Shown here piece by piece: positions 42,072-49,431 of a stretch of 50,183 bases of DNA (the first letter of the stretch is position 1; every line of letters begins with the position of its first letter). Source of the stretch: Arthrobacter sp. ISL-5. GTDB taxonomy: Bacteria > Actinomycetota > Actinomycetes > Actinomycetales > Micrococcaceae. The translations under genes were made by a program, and so were the position numbers. The stretch covers positions 1 through 50,183 of the forward strand of contig NZ_JAGGPM010000010.1 in NCBI RefSeq assembly GCF_018613835.1, given 5' to 3'. The notes under the pieces are model-generated. The model saw only the letters and a program-made list of their open reading frames with translations. It did not search any database and had not been told where the DNA came from.

Positions 42072-42803
42072 ATGTCCACAACAGCACCCGCCCCACGGCA
42101 GGCAGAAGCTGGCCAGGCCACCCCAGCGGACCCTGAGTACGGGACCACCCGCACCCTGCGCGCACCCAGCCTGATCGCCGGAGTCGGGCTCCTCGTCATG
42201 GCAGCCCTGTCCGCGTTCGGAATTTTCGGCCCCCTGGACAGCCTCGTGACGCCGGGGGATGCGCCGGGCACTGCAGCGGCCGTGTCCGGCTCCGAAATGC
42301 TGTTCCGGCTGGGATCCGCCAGCCTGATCGCCGTGGCCGTGCTCGACATCATCGTGGCCGGCGCGCTGTTCGAAGTTTTCGCGTCCGTGAACCGCAGCGT
42401 CTCGGCGATGGCCGCAGTGTTCAGGGTCGCGTATGCAGGGGTCTTTCTCGTGGCGATCACCCACCTGTTGGAAGTGCCGGGGCACCTGGGCGACGGCGAG
42501 CAGATACTCCGTGCAGTGGATGCGTTCGACGCCCTCTGGAAAGCGGGACTCATCCTCTTCGCTGTCCACCTGCTGCTCATCGGCTACCTGGCCGTCAGGT
42601 CCGGATTCATGGCGACGATCTTTGGCGTCCTGCTCGTGGCTGCCGGGGGCGGGTACCTCATTGACGGGATGGGCGCCGTGCTGGTCCCGGCGTACTCCGT
42701 CAATATCGCGCAGTATGCCTTCGTGGGTGAAGTGGTCCTCATTTTCTGGCTGCTCATCAAGGGCCGCCGGACCATCCCGGCCGGCCGCCGGAGGATTCAG
42801 TAA
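42072..42803 (+). CDS. DUF4386 membrane protein
   Basis: 243 residues with about six helices: SLIAGVGLLVMAALSAFGIFG opens the first, then MLFRLGSASLIAVAVLDIIVAGALFEVF, and GYLIDGMGAVL near the end; these are usual DUF4386 marks. The family's function is unknown to me. It precedes an ABC-2 exporter by 88 bases and shares its twin operator, so a role in the same drug or stress response is plausible. Confidence 0.82.
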   Translation: MSTTAPAPRQAEAGQATPADPEYGTTRTLRAPSLIAGVGLLVMAALSAFGIFGPLDSLVTPGDAPGTAAAVSGSEMLFRLGSASLIAVAVLDIIVAGALFEVFASVNRSVSAMAAVFRVAYAGVFLVAITHLLEVPGHLGDGEQILRAVDAFDALWKAGLILFAVHLLLIGYLAVRSGFMATIFGVLLVAAGGGYLIDGMGAVLVPAYSVNIAQYAFVGEVVLIFWLLIKGRRTIPAGRRRIQ

Positions 42804-42891
42804 CCGTGGACGCCCCCGCCGGCCGGGTATAGCGTTTCGCCATAGAGCGCGAAAACCGGATCCCAGAGTCTCGCAACCTCGGGAGTACGCA

Positions 42892-43860
42892 TTGATCCAC
42901 ACGAGCAAGCTGACTAAGACCTTCGTCGTCAAGAAGGAAACGGTGGAGGCGGTCAAGGCCGTCGACATCGACGTCGCCCCCGGCGAACTGGTGGCGTTCC
43001 TCGGCCCGAACGGAGCGGGAAAATCCACCACGCTCCGCATGCTGACCACCCTCCTGAAGCCCACCTCCGGCTCGGCCACGGTGGCGGGCCTGGACGTTGT
43101 GGCGGACCCGGCCGGGGTGCGGGCGCGGATCGGCTACATCGGCCAGGGCAACGGCGGCGGCCACAGCTACCGCGTGATCGACGAAATGGTCATGCAGGGC
43201 CGTTTCTACGGAATGAACTCCACAGACGCCAAGGCCCGGGCCGAGGAACTGCTGAAATCCCTGGACCTCGCCGACCTCGCCAAACGCACGGTCATCAAGC
43301 TCTCCGGCGGCCAGCGGCGGCGGATGGATGTGGCGCTGGGGCTGATGCATTCGCCCCGACTGCTGTTCCTGGACGAACCGTCCACCGGCATGGATCCCCA
43401 GAACCGCGCCAACCTCTGGGAGCACATCATGCGCATGCGGGCTGAGCACGGAACAACCATTGTGCTCACAACGCACTACATGGATGAGGCGGATTCCATG
43501 TCCGAGCGCGTCATCGTCATTGACCACGGAACCATCATTGCGGACAACACCGCCGCCCGGCTCAAGGCCGACCTCGCCGGGGACCTGCTGGCCGTCGAGG
43601 TCGCGGCAGCCTCCGCAGCCGAGGTGCGCGGGCTGCTGGGGCGCGCCGCCGCCGAAGGCGAGGTGGAGGAGCACGCGCACGACGGCGTCGTCCGTTTCCG
43701 GCTGCGGCTCAGCAACGGCTCCCGGCTGGCGCCCGAGCTGCTGAGGAGGATGCACGACGCCGGTGCTCCCGCCCAGTCCCTTGAACTGAAACCGCCGACG
43801 CTCGATGACGTCTTTCTTGAACTGACCGGGCGCAGCCTGCGGGAAGGGGCTGACGTGTGA
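42892..43860 (+). CDS. ABC-2 type exporter ATPase, DrrA-like
   Basis: 322 residues from a TTG at 42892 (GGGAGTACGCATTG); the open frame extends further up but over the DUF4386 gene. Walker A GPNGAGKST (38-46), signature LSGGQ (137-141), Walker B LLFLDEP (157-163). The C-terminal part (PTLDDVFLELTGRSLREG) is typical of daunorubicin-resistance ATPases. With the permease encoded next it exports a hydrophobic drug or lipid. Stop overlaps the next start (GTGATG). Confidence 0.93.
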   Translation: MIHTSKLTKTFVVKKETVEAVKAVDIDVAPGELVAFLGPNGAGKSTTLRMLTTLLKPTSGSATVAGLDVVADPAGVRARIGYIGQGNGGGHSYRVIDEMVMQGRFYGMNSTDAKARAEELLKSLDLADLAKRTVIKLSGGQRRRMDVALGLMHSPRLLFLDEPSTGMDPQNRANLWEHIMRMRAEHGTTIVLTTHYMDEADSMSERVIVIDHGTIIADNTAARLKADLAGDLLAVEVAAASAAEVRGLLGRAAAEGEVEEHAHDGVVRFRLRLSNGSRLAPELLRRMHDAGAPAQSLELKPPTLDDVFLELTGRSLREGADV

Positions 43861-44687
43861 TGCCCGGACAACCCGCGCGGACTGAGCCCGCCGAACAGAA
43901 GCCCGCCGAACAGAAGCCCGGGCCGGACCGGATCCTGCGGGACACCTGGTATGTCTTCTGGCGGGAGATGCTGCTTCCCCTGAGGGACCCGTTCTCGCTC
44001 GTCTTCTCCCTCCTTCAGCCGCTGGTGTTCCTCGGCCTGTTCGGCCCCCTGCTCGGATCGGCTGTCGGAGCCCCGGCCTTCGGCGGGCAGTCCACGCTGC
44101 AGTGGTTCCTGCCCGGCGTCGTCGTCATGATCGCGCTGTTCGGCACGTCAATGACCGGCTCGAACCTGCAGTACGAACTGATGACCGGCTCCTACGAGCG
44201 GATCCTCGCCACTCCGCTGTCCCGCTCGTCACTGATGATCGGGCGGGCACTGAAGGAGTGGGCGCCGCTGGTGGTGCAGGGCCTCCTGATCTCCGTGGTG
44301 TGCATTCCCTTCGGCTTCGTCTTCCATCCGCTGCACGTGCTCGGCGGGCTCATCATCCTGGGCATCTTCGGCATCGGGCTCGGAGCGCTGTCCTATGCGC
44401 TGGCCCTGGTCTCGCAGAACAAGGAATGGATTTTCTGGGGCGTGCAGCAGACCCTGCTCTTCCCGCTGATGATCCTGTCCGGCATCATGCTGCCCATCGA
44501 GGCGGGACCGGAGTGGATGCGGGTGGCCAGCCTCTTCAATCCGCTGACCTACCTCGTCAACGCCGAACGCGAACTGTTCGCGGGCGGCGTCGGGGCTGAC
44601 ACGCTCTACGGACTGCTGGCCGCCGTGGTGACCGCCGCCGTCGGGCTGGTGGTCGGCATCCGGACAATCAGCCGGAACACCAACTAG
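43860..44687 (+). CDS. ABC-2 type exporter permease, DrrB-like
   Basis: 275 residues with six helices (ABC2_membrane). GQSTLQWFLPGVVVMIALFGTSMTG and NKEWIFWGVQQTLLFPLMILSGIMLP are the usual blocks. The N-terminal lead has a tandem repeat of AEQKP (two 15-base copies in DNA). A GTG three bases upstream (43857) is an alternative start. Partners the DrrA-like ATPase. Confidence 0.93.
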   Translation: MPGQPARTEPAEQKPAEQKPGPDRILRDTWYVFWREMLLPLRDPFSLVFSLLQPLVFLGLFGPLLGSAVGAPAFGGQSTLQWFLPGVVVMIALFGTSMTGSNLQYELMTGSYERILATPLSRSSLMIGRALKEWAPLVVQGLLISVVCIPFGFVFHPLHVLGGLIILGIFGIGLGALSYALALVSQNKEWIFWGVQQTLLFPLMILSGIMLPIEAGPEWMRVASLFNPLTYLVNAERELFAGGVGADTLYGLLAAVVTAAVGLVVGIRTISRNTN

Positions 44688-44708
44688 GGCCAGGGCAAGG
44701 GCCGCAAC

Positions 44709-44795
44709 TGTCCGTTCGGGCTGCTCCCCAGGCAGGCTGAGCGCGAACGGACACTTGAGGCCCCTCACATAGCGCGAAGGAACACTTGAGGCCCT
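44709..44795. repeat. Inverted and direct repeats between convergent genes
   Basis: TGTCCGTTCG (44709-44718) is inverted by CGAACGGACA (44744-44753). A 24-base unit, GCGCGAACGGACACTTGAGG at 44741, is repeated with two changes at 44772 (GCGCGAAGGAACACTTGAGG), 31 bases apart. The element lies in the gap between the exporter and acyl-CoA synthetase genes and may be a terminator or dispersed repeat. Confidence 0.65.
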
Positions 44796-44799
44796 GATC

Positions 44800-46476
44800 T
44801 CAGAGGCCCAGCCGGGCCACGGCTTCCTCGCGCATCTCCACCTTGCGGATCTTCCCGGAGACGGTCATGGGGAAGCTCTCGCGAACGTCCACATAGCGCG
44901 GGATCTTGTAGTGCGCCAGCTTCCCGCGGCAGAACTCCCCCAGGGCGGCGGCGTCCAGCGGCGCAGCGCCGGGATTGAGGATGATGCAGGCCATCAGCTC
45001 CTCGCCGTACTTCGGATCCGGGACGCCGATCACCTGCACGTCCTGGATCGAGGGGTGCGTATACAGGAACTCCTCGATCTCGCGCGGATAGATGTTCTCG
45101 CCGCCGCGGATCACCATGTCCTTCATGCGTCCCTCGATCACCACATAGCCGTCGTCATCCATGACCGCCAGGTCCCCGGTGTGCATCCAGCCGTCGGCGT
45201 CAATTGCCTCGGCGGTCTTGTCCGGCTGGTTCCAGTACCCCTGCATGACGGCGTACCCCCGGGTGCACAGTTCGCCGATCTCGCCGCGCTCCACCACGTC
45301 GCCCGTGATCGGGTCCACGACCTTGCTCTCGAGCTGCGGCATGGTCCGGCCCACGGTTTCGGTGCGATGCTGCATCGTGTCCCCATCCCGGGTCATGGTG
45401 GACACGGGTGAGGTCTCGGTCATGCCGTAGCAGATGGCCACGTCCCTCATGTTCATCTCCGAGATCACCCGGTTCATGACCTCGATGGGGCACAGCGAAC
45501 CGGCCATCACCCCGGTGCGGAGCGTGGAGAGGTCGTAGGACGCGAAATCGGGCAGCGCCAGTTCGGCGATGAACATGGTGGGCACGCCGTACAGCGACGT
45601 GCCGCCGAAGTCCTGCACCGCTTCCAGCGCCGCGGCCGGCGTGAAACCGCGCCCCGGGATGATGGTCGCCGCGCCGTGGCTGAGCGCGTTCAGGTTCCCG
45701 ATCACCATGCCGAAGCAGTGGTAGAACGGCACGGGAATCACCACGCGGTCGTGCCCGGTGTACCGGAGCAGTTCGCCGATTGAGTACCCGTTGTTGAGGA
45801 TGTTGTGGTGCGTGAGGGTGGCACCCTTGGGGAATCCCGTGGTGCCCGAGGTGTACTGCAGGTTGATGGGGTCGTGCGGGTCAAGTTCCGCCATGCGTGC
45901 CTTCAGCCCGGAATGCGCGACGGCGTCCGCCCGCTTGAGCAGCTCGGCGTACGTCAGTTCCCGGTCACTTTGGGGATCGCCTGCGTCGAGCCCGGCGGAG
46001 CCGGCATCCGGCAGGAACACGAGTTCGCGCAGGTCCGGGCACTCGGCGAGCGCCTGACGCGCCATCCCCACGTAGTCGCTGTTCCGGTCCGACGGCGCCG
46101 TGACCAGCATCCGCATGCCGTTCTGCCTGACCACGAACTCCAGCTCGTGGCTGCGGTACGCCGGATTCACGTTGACAAGGATCGCCCCGATCTTGGCCGT
46201 GGCGTACTGCAGGATGGTCCATTCGGCGCAGTTGGGGCTCCAGATGCCGATCCGCTCCCCCTTCGCGACACCCAGGGCTAGGAGCGCGCGGCCGACGCGG
46301 TCGACGTCGTCGTTCAGCTTGGTGTAGCTCCACCGGCGGGCGTCCGCGCCGGGCACCGCCGCCGCCTCGATCAGCGCATCGTGATAGGGGAACTCTGCCA
46401 CCACCCGCTCAAAGTTGTGGCCGATTGTCTCCTCGAGCAGCGGGACGTCAGTGTCCCCGGCTGTGTAAGCGCGCAT
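44800..46476 (-). CDS. Acyl-CoA synthetase (AMP-forming, fatty-acid CoA ligase)
   Basis: 558 residues with the ANL motifs: YTSGTTGFPKG (phosphate loop), CYGMTETSP, HTGDLAVMDDDGY, GRMKDMVIRGGENIYPREIE and the catalytic Lys in TVSGKIRK. It activates a carboxylic acid, probably medium or long chain, to its CoA ester via an adenylate. Stand-alone gene between an ABC exporter and an ABM protein. ATG at 46476. Confidence 0.93.
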   Translation of the reverse strand: MRAYTAGDTDVPLLEETIGHNFERVVAEFPYHDALIEAAAVPGADARRWSYTKLNDDVDRVGRALLALGVAKGERIGIWSPNCAEWTILQYATAKIGAILVNVNPAYRSHELEFVVRQNGMRMLVTAPSDRNSDYVGMARQALAECPDLRELVFLPDAGSAGLDAGDPQSDRELTYAELLKRADAVAHSGLKARMAELDPHDPINLQYTSGTTGFPKGATLTHHNILNNGYSIGELLRYTGHDRVVIPVPFYHCFGMVIGNLNALSHGAATIIPGRGFTPAAALEAVQDFGGTSLYGVPTMFIAELALPDFASYDLSTLRTGVMAGSLCPIEVMNRVISEMNMRDVAICYGMTETSPVSTMTRDGDTMQHRTETVGRTMPQLESKVVDPITGDVVERGEIGELCTRGYAVMQGYWNQPDKTAEAIDADGWMHTGDLAVMDDDGYVVIEGRMKDMVIRGGENIYPREIEEFLYTHPSIQDVQVIGVPDPKYGEELMACIILNPGAAPLDAAALGEFCRGKLAHYKIPRYVDVRESFPMTVSGKIRKVEMREEAVARLGL

Positions 46477-46579
46477 GATGGCACGCTATCAAGAGGCCCC
46501 GGGCAAGAGAAGCGCAACAGTCGGGTGTCCGGCGTAAAGAGGGCGGGGCCGGTGGGCGGGGGCCGGTATTGTGAAAACC

Positions 46580-46858
46580 ATGAGTGCACCCATCGACCTG
46601 CAGGCAACGTTCATCCCCAACGACGGCGAATTCTTCCGCGTGAAGCTCGCCCTGGAAATCGCCATTGACGAGGTAGTCAACGAGCCCGGCTGCATCCAGT
46701 ACGAGCTCACCGAAGCCACCGAGGAGAAGCTGGTCCTGACCGAGAAGTGGGCCTCGGAGGAAGACCTGGACAAGCACTCCAAGGGCACGGCCGTCCAGGA
46801 CCTCAACGAGTCACTCAGCGCGCTGCTGGCCGAGCCGGTCCGCTTGGAACGCCTCTAG
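46580..46858 (+). CDS. ABM-type (quinol monooxygenase-like) protein
   Basis: 92 residues from ATG 46580; GTG 46571 is an alternative. Ferredoxin-like dimeric fold indicated by EPGCIQYELTEATEEKLVLTEKWASEEDLDKHSKG, a typical YgiN/ABM pattern. Such proteins are small cofactor-less oxygenases or scaffolds; the substrate is unknown. Confidence 0.85.
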   Translation: MSAPIDLQATFIPNDGEFFRVKLALEIAIDEVVNEPGCIQYELTEATEEKLVLTEKWASEEDLDKHSKGTAVQDLNESLSALLAEPVRLERL

Positions 46859-46887
46859 TCCTACAAAGGCGAGTCCGCCGAACTAGA

Positions 46888-46946
46888 CAACGCGGGGTCA
46901 CTCCGCCCAGGAACTCGGTTCTTGGGCGCGGAGTGACCCCGCGTTG
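46888..46946. repeat. 59-bp palindrome between convergent genes
   Basis: CAACGCGGGGTCACTCCGC (46888-46906) is exactly inverted by GCGGAGTGACCCCGCGTTG (46928-46946), and the inner CCCAGGAAC/GTTCTTGGG continues the pairing. It fills the gap between the ABM gene and trxA and could serve as a bidirectional terminator. Confidence 0.8.
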
Positions 46947-46976
46947 CTTTGTTGCGCTTGGTTGCTGCTGGTGCGC

Positions 46977-47417
46977 TTAGAAATCCGGGATCTGCGTGCC
47001 GTCCTGCGTTCCGGAGCCCTTGGCTGTGCTGCTACTGCCGGCGGCTGCCGCAGCTTCGGCCTGCGAGCGCGCCACGTGGGCGTGGACTTCCTCCATGTCG
47101 AGCGCCTTGACGGCGTCGATCACCTGCTCCAGCTGCGGGGCGTTGAGCGCGCCCGGCTGGGAGAAGACGAGGACCTTCTCGCGGAACGCCATGAGCGTGG
47201 GGATGGACGTGATGCCGGCCTCTGCGGCCAGCTGCTGCTCGGCTTCGGTGTCCACCTTGGCGAAGACGACGTCGCCGTGCTTTTCCGAAACGGCGGAGTA
47301 TGTGGGCCCAAACTGCTTGCAGGGACCACACCATTCGGCCCAGAAGTCAACGAGGACAATGTCGTTGCCCTCGATGGTCGATGCGAACTGTTCACCTGTG
47401 ATGTCAACGGTAGCCAT
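46977..47417 (-). CDS. trxA: Thioredoxin with C-terminal extension
   Basis: 146 residues. The Trx fold is complete: FWAEWCGPCKQFGP (C30 and C33) and the cis-proline ITSIPTLMAF (P73). It reduces disulfides in the cytoplasm with thioredoxin reductase. Beyond the usual ~108 residues there is a tail rich in Ala, Ser and Gly (RSQAEAAAAAGSSSTAKGSG) of unknown role. Confidence 0.94.
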   Translation of the reverse strand: MATVDITGEQFASTIEGNDIVLVDFWAEWCGPCKQFGPTYSAVSEKHGDVVFAKVDTEAEQQLAAEAGITSIPTLMAFREKVLVFSQPGALNAPQLEQVIDAVKALDMEEVHAHVARSQAEAAAAAGSSSTAKGSGTQDGTQIPDF

Positions 47418-47513
47418 GGTTCAACGGTACGCGAGGGGCGTCAGTAAGTCCCCCCGGATGCAGGTTTGTTCGCTCCCCGCGTCACCGGGAATATTGCCGG
47501 CGACGGCGCTTTG

Positions 47514-48080
47514 TCACGCTTCGTGTCCGGCCCAGACATGCGGGGCCGGCCGCCGTGCGCCCGGCAATGCGGTGTTCTGCCGCCATTCGTGAATCCACTC
47601 GGGGAGTTCCAGTCCGGCCGGCGGCTGGCCGAACTCCGCGAGGATTTCCTCCTGCGTCACGGGCCTGCCCCTGCTCACGAGGCGCGTGGCGATATAGGCA
47701 CGGGCGTAGATTTCGCCCTCCGCCACCATGCGCTGCTCGAAATAGATGGCCTTGGCGTCCAGCCCGATGATCCTGGTCTCGATGGTGTATTGCTGCCAGA
47801 GCTGCAGGGACCGGCGGAACGCTATGGTCTCCCCGGCCGCCACCGGGCTCCAGCCCCGCCGGCGCATTTTCTGCCAAGTCCCGCTTCTCACCATCAGGTC
47901 AAAACGGCCCAGGTCCATGAGCGAGAAGTACATGCCGTTGTTGACATGCATCGCGATGTCTATGTCCGTCGGCAGCACACGGAGCGTCAGGGATGCGGAA
48001 TCCCAGACGCTGAGCGGCGGACGTTTGGCTGACCTGAACAGCATCAGGAGTGTTCGCAGAAGCAAGTGCATGAGCACCAT
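47514..48080 (-). CDS. Acyl-CoA thioesterase-like hot-dog protein
   Basis: 188 residues from ATG 48080 (MVLMHLLLRTLL), with ATG 48071 as alternative. An N-terminal hydrophobic segment precedes the 4HBT-like domain: LPTDIDIAMHVNNGMYFSLMDLGRFD, where the HVNNG region is the CoA/active-site loop. Related proteins hydrolyse acyl-CoA or handle long-chain acyl groups. The open frame continues upstream to 48167, but no better start is seen. Confidence 0.85.
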   Translation of the reverse strand: MVLMHLLLRTLLMLFRSAKRPPLSVWDSASLTLRVLPTDIDIAMHVNNGMYFSLMDLGRFDLMVRSGTWQKMRRRGWSPVAAGETIAFRRSLQLWQQYTIETRIIGLDAKAIYFEQRMVAEGEIYARAYIATRLVSRGRPVTQEEILAEFGQPPAGLELPEWIHEWRQNTALPGARRPAPHVWAGHEA

Positions 48081-48096
48081 GTTACCCGCGAGTAAC
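48081..48096. promoter_or_regulatory. Near-palindrome at the thioesterase start
   Basis: GTTACCCGCGAGTAAC is palindromic at 14 of 16 positions and ends right at the ATG of the thioesterase gene. TTAC-N6-GTAA sites of this form suit a TetR-like repressor of acyl-CoA metabolism, but this is inference. Confidence 0.4.
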
Positions 48097-48402
48097 AAGC
48101 AGCGGAAGACCAAGTGTCGGCACGATCCGCCCAGGGGGGCGCACCTGCGGACTATTGCCGAATCCAAGTGTTCCTGACCGGAAAAACAGGTAACGGCTAC
48201 TCGTGCGGCACCCTGCCGGCGTTTCCTAGACTCGAGTCAGGCTGGGGCCGGCACGTTAGCGAGCGTGCCTCATTCATGAATAACGGTCATGCGCCCCATA
48301 CGCCGTGCTCCCTCCTTCCTGGTCAGAGCGCCTCCTTTGTTCTGCGCGTAACCGTCCGGCGAGCGCCCGGTCACCCGGCAGCGCGCGAATCAAGGGCACG
48401 CT
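48097..48402. other. Divergent leader between the thioesterase and LysM genes
   Basis: About 300 bases with no supported gene. A plus-strand frame crosses it from 48114 into the LysM gene out of frame, with composition unlike a real protein. The stretch before the LysM ATG may be a long 5' leader. I looked for a c-di-AMP (ydaO) riboswitch, common before actinobacterial cell-wall hydrolases, and could not match its conserved parts. Confidence 0.4.
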
Positions 48403-49359
48403 ATGAACCCTCAGGAAAGCCCAGGACTCCAGGAAGAGCCCGGCCCCCAGGAAAACCCGGCAATCCCGGTGGGCCCTGCCAGCCGGTCCCGCCTGGCCCC
48501 CGGACGGCGCCGAGCCCGGCTGATCATCGCGGCTGCCGCCATCGCCGGAGGCCTGCTCGCGACGTCTGCAGTGGTCAACGCAGTGGTGGCCCCTGGCAGC
48601 GGGAGTGCTTCTGCCGGCCAACAGGCTTCAGCGGCGGAGGCAACACCGGAGCCTGCTCTCACCGCAAATCCGACGCCATCCGCCACGCAGGCCGCCAAGG
48701 CGGCGCCCGTCAAGGCTGCCGCGGCTAAGGCCCCGGCCAAAGCGACGGCGGTCAAGGCTCCGGCCGTTGTCAGGAAGGCTGCGCCAGCCCCGGCCAAGGC
48801 GCCTGCCGCCAATACGTACACGGTGGTGGCCGGCGACACGGTGGGCTCCATCGCAGCGCGGTTCGGCGTCGATGTGAACAGCATGCTGGCCGCCAACGGC
48901 CTGGGCCCGTACTCCGTCATTGTTCCCGGGCAGACCCTGAAGCTCTCGGGGCCCGCGGTGGCCGTGCCCAAGGCCGCGGCTGCGCCCGCCCCGGCAACAG
49001 TACAAGCACCGGCACCGGCACCGGCACCGGCGGTACGGACCATCTACGTGGCCGGAGCGGGCGGGCAGGCACTCGTGGACAGCTGCATCGGCCCCATCCA
49101 CTTCACGCCCACCGACGGCTATTCGCTGTTCATCACCGAGCACGACTTCTGCGGAGGCTGGGCGCGCTTCTCCGGGATCGGCGTCGGCGAGAGAGTCGAC
49201 ATCCCCGGGTACGGATCGTACACAGTGGCGGCCCGCAGCCAGGTGCCCAACCCAGGCACGACGAACGACGTCGCAGCGGTCTTCGGCGGGTTCCCGCGGG
49301 CGGTCCTGCAGACCTGCATTCCGGGGACCAGCCAGATGCTTGTCATAGCACTCAACTAG
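48403..49359 (+). CDS. LysM cell-wall protein with sortase-like C-terminal module
   Basis: 318 residues. A short cytoplasmic lead with RRRARL precedes one helix (about 39-62), an Ala/Pro/Lys linker, a LysM domain (about 138-182: NTYTVVAGDTVGSIAARFGVDVNSMLAANGL), and a second Ala/Pro linker. The last 110 residues hold SLFITEHDFCGGW (H247), GERVDIPGYGSYTV and AVLQTCIPGTSQMLVIALN (C305), in the order and style of a sortase beta-barrel, but the catalytic Arg after the TC motif is a Met. C228 and C250 could form a disulfide. It is membrane-anchored, binds peptidoglycan, and the module may be inactive. ATG 48403 follows AAGGG. Confidence 0.8.
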   Translation: MNPQESPGLQEEPGPQENPAIPVGPASRSRLAPGRRRARLIIAAAAIAGGLLATSAVVNAVVAPGSGSASAGQQASAAEATPEPALTANPTPSATQAAKAAPVKAAAAKAPAKATAVKAPAVVRKAAPAPAKAPAANTYTVVAGDTVGSIAARFGVDVNSMLAANGLGPYSVIVPGQTLKLSGPAVAVPKAAAAPAPATVQAPAPAPAPAVRTIYVAGAGGQALVDSCIGPIHFTPTDGYSLFITEHDFCGGWARFSGIGVGERVDIPGYGSYTVAARSQVPNPGTTNDVAAVFGGFPRAVLQTCIPGTSQMLVIALN

Positions 49360-49389
49360 CGGCCCTCAACTAGCGGCAGGGCACAGCGG

Positions 49390-49415
49390 GTGGCTGCCGC
49401 AGCCGCGGCAGCCAC
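49390..49415 (+). terminator. Hairpin after the LysM gene
   Basis: GTGGCTGCCGC (49390-49400) pairs perfectly with GCGGCAGCCAC (49405-49415), loop AGCC. No T-run follows, so it may be weak. It lies between the LysM gene and the K+ channel. Confidence 0.55.
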
Positions 49416-49431
49416 CCGTAATATCGTCCCT

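Noticed and set aside
48097..48402. Possible ydaO-type c-di-AMP riboswitch
   Set aside because: The context fits, but I could not match the conserved sequence elements; no call made.
48114..48728. Plus-strand frame before the LysM gene
   Set aside because: It overlaps the LysM gene in another frame and has no motif; the LysM frame has signal, LysM and conserved C-terminal features.
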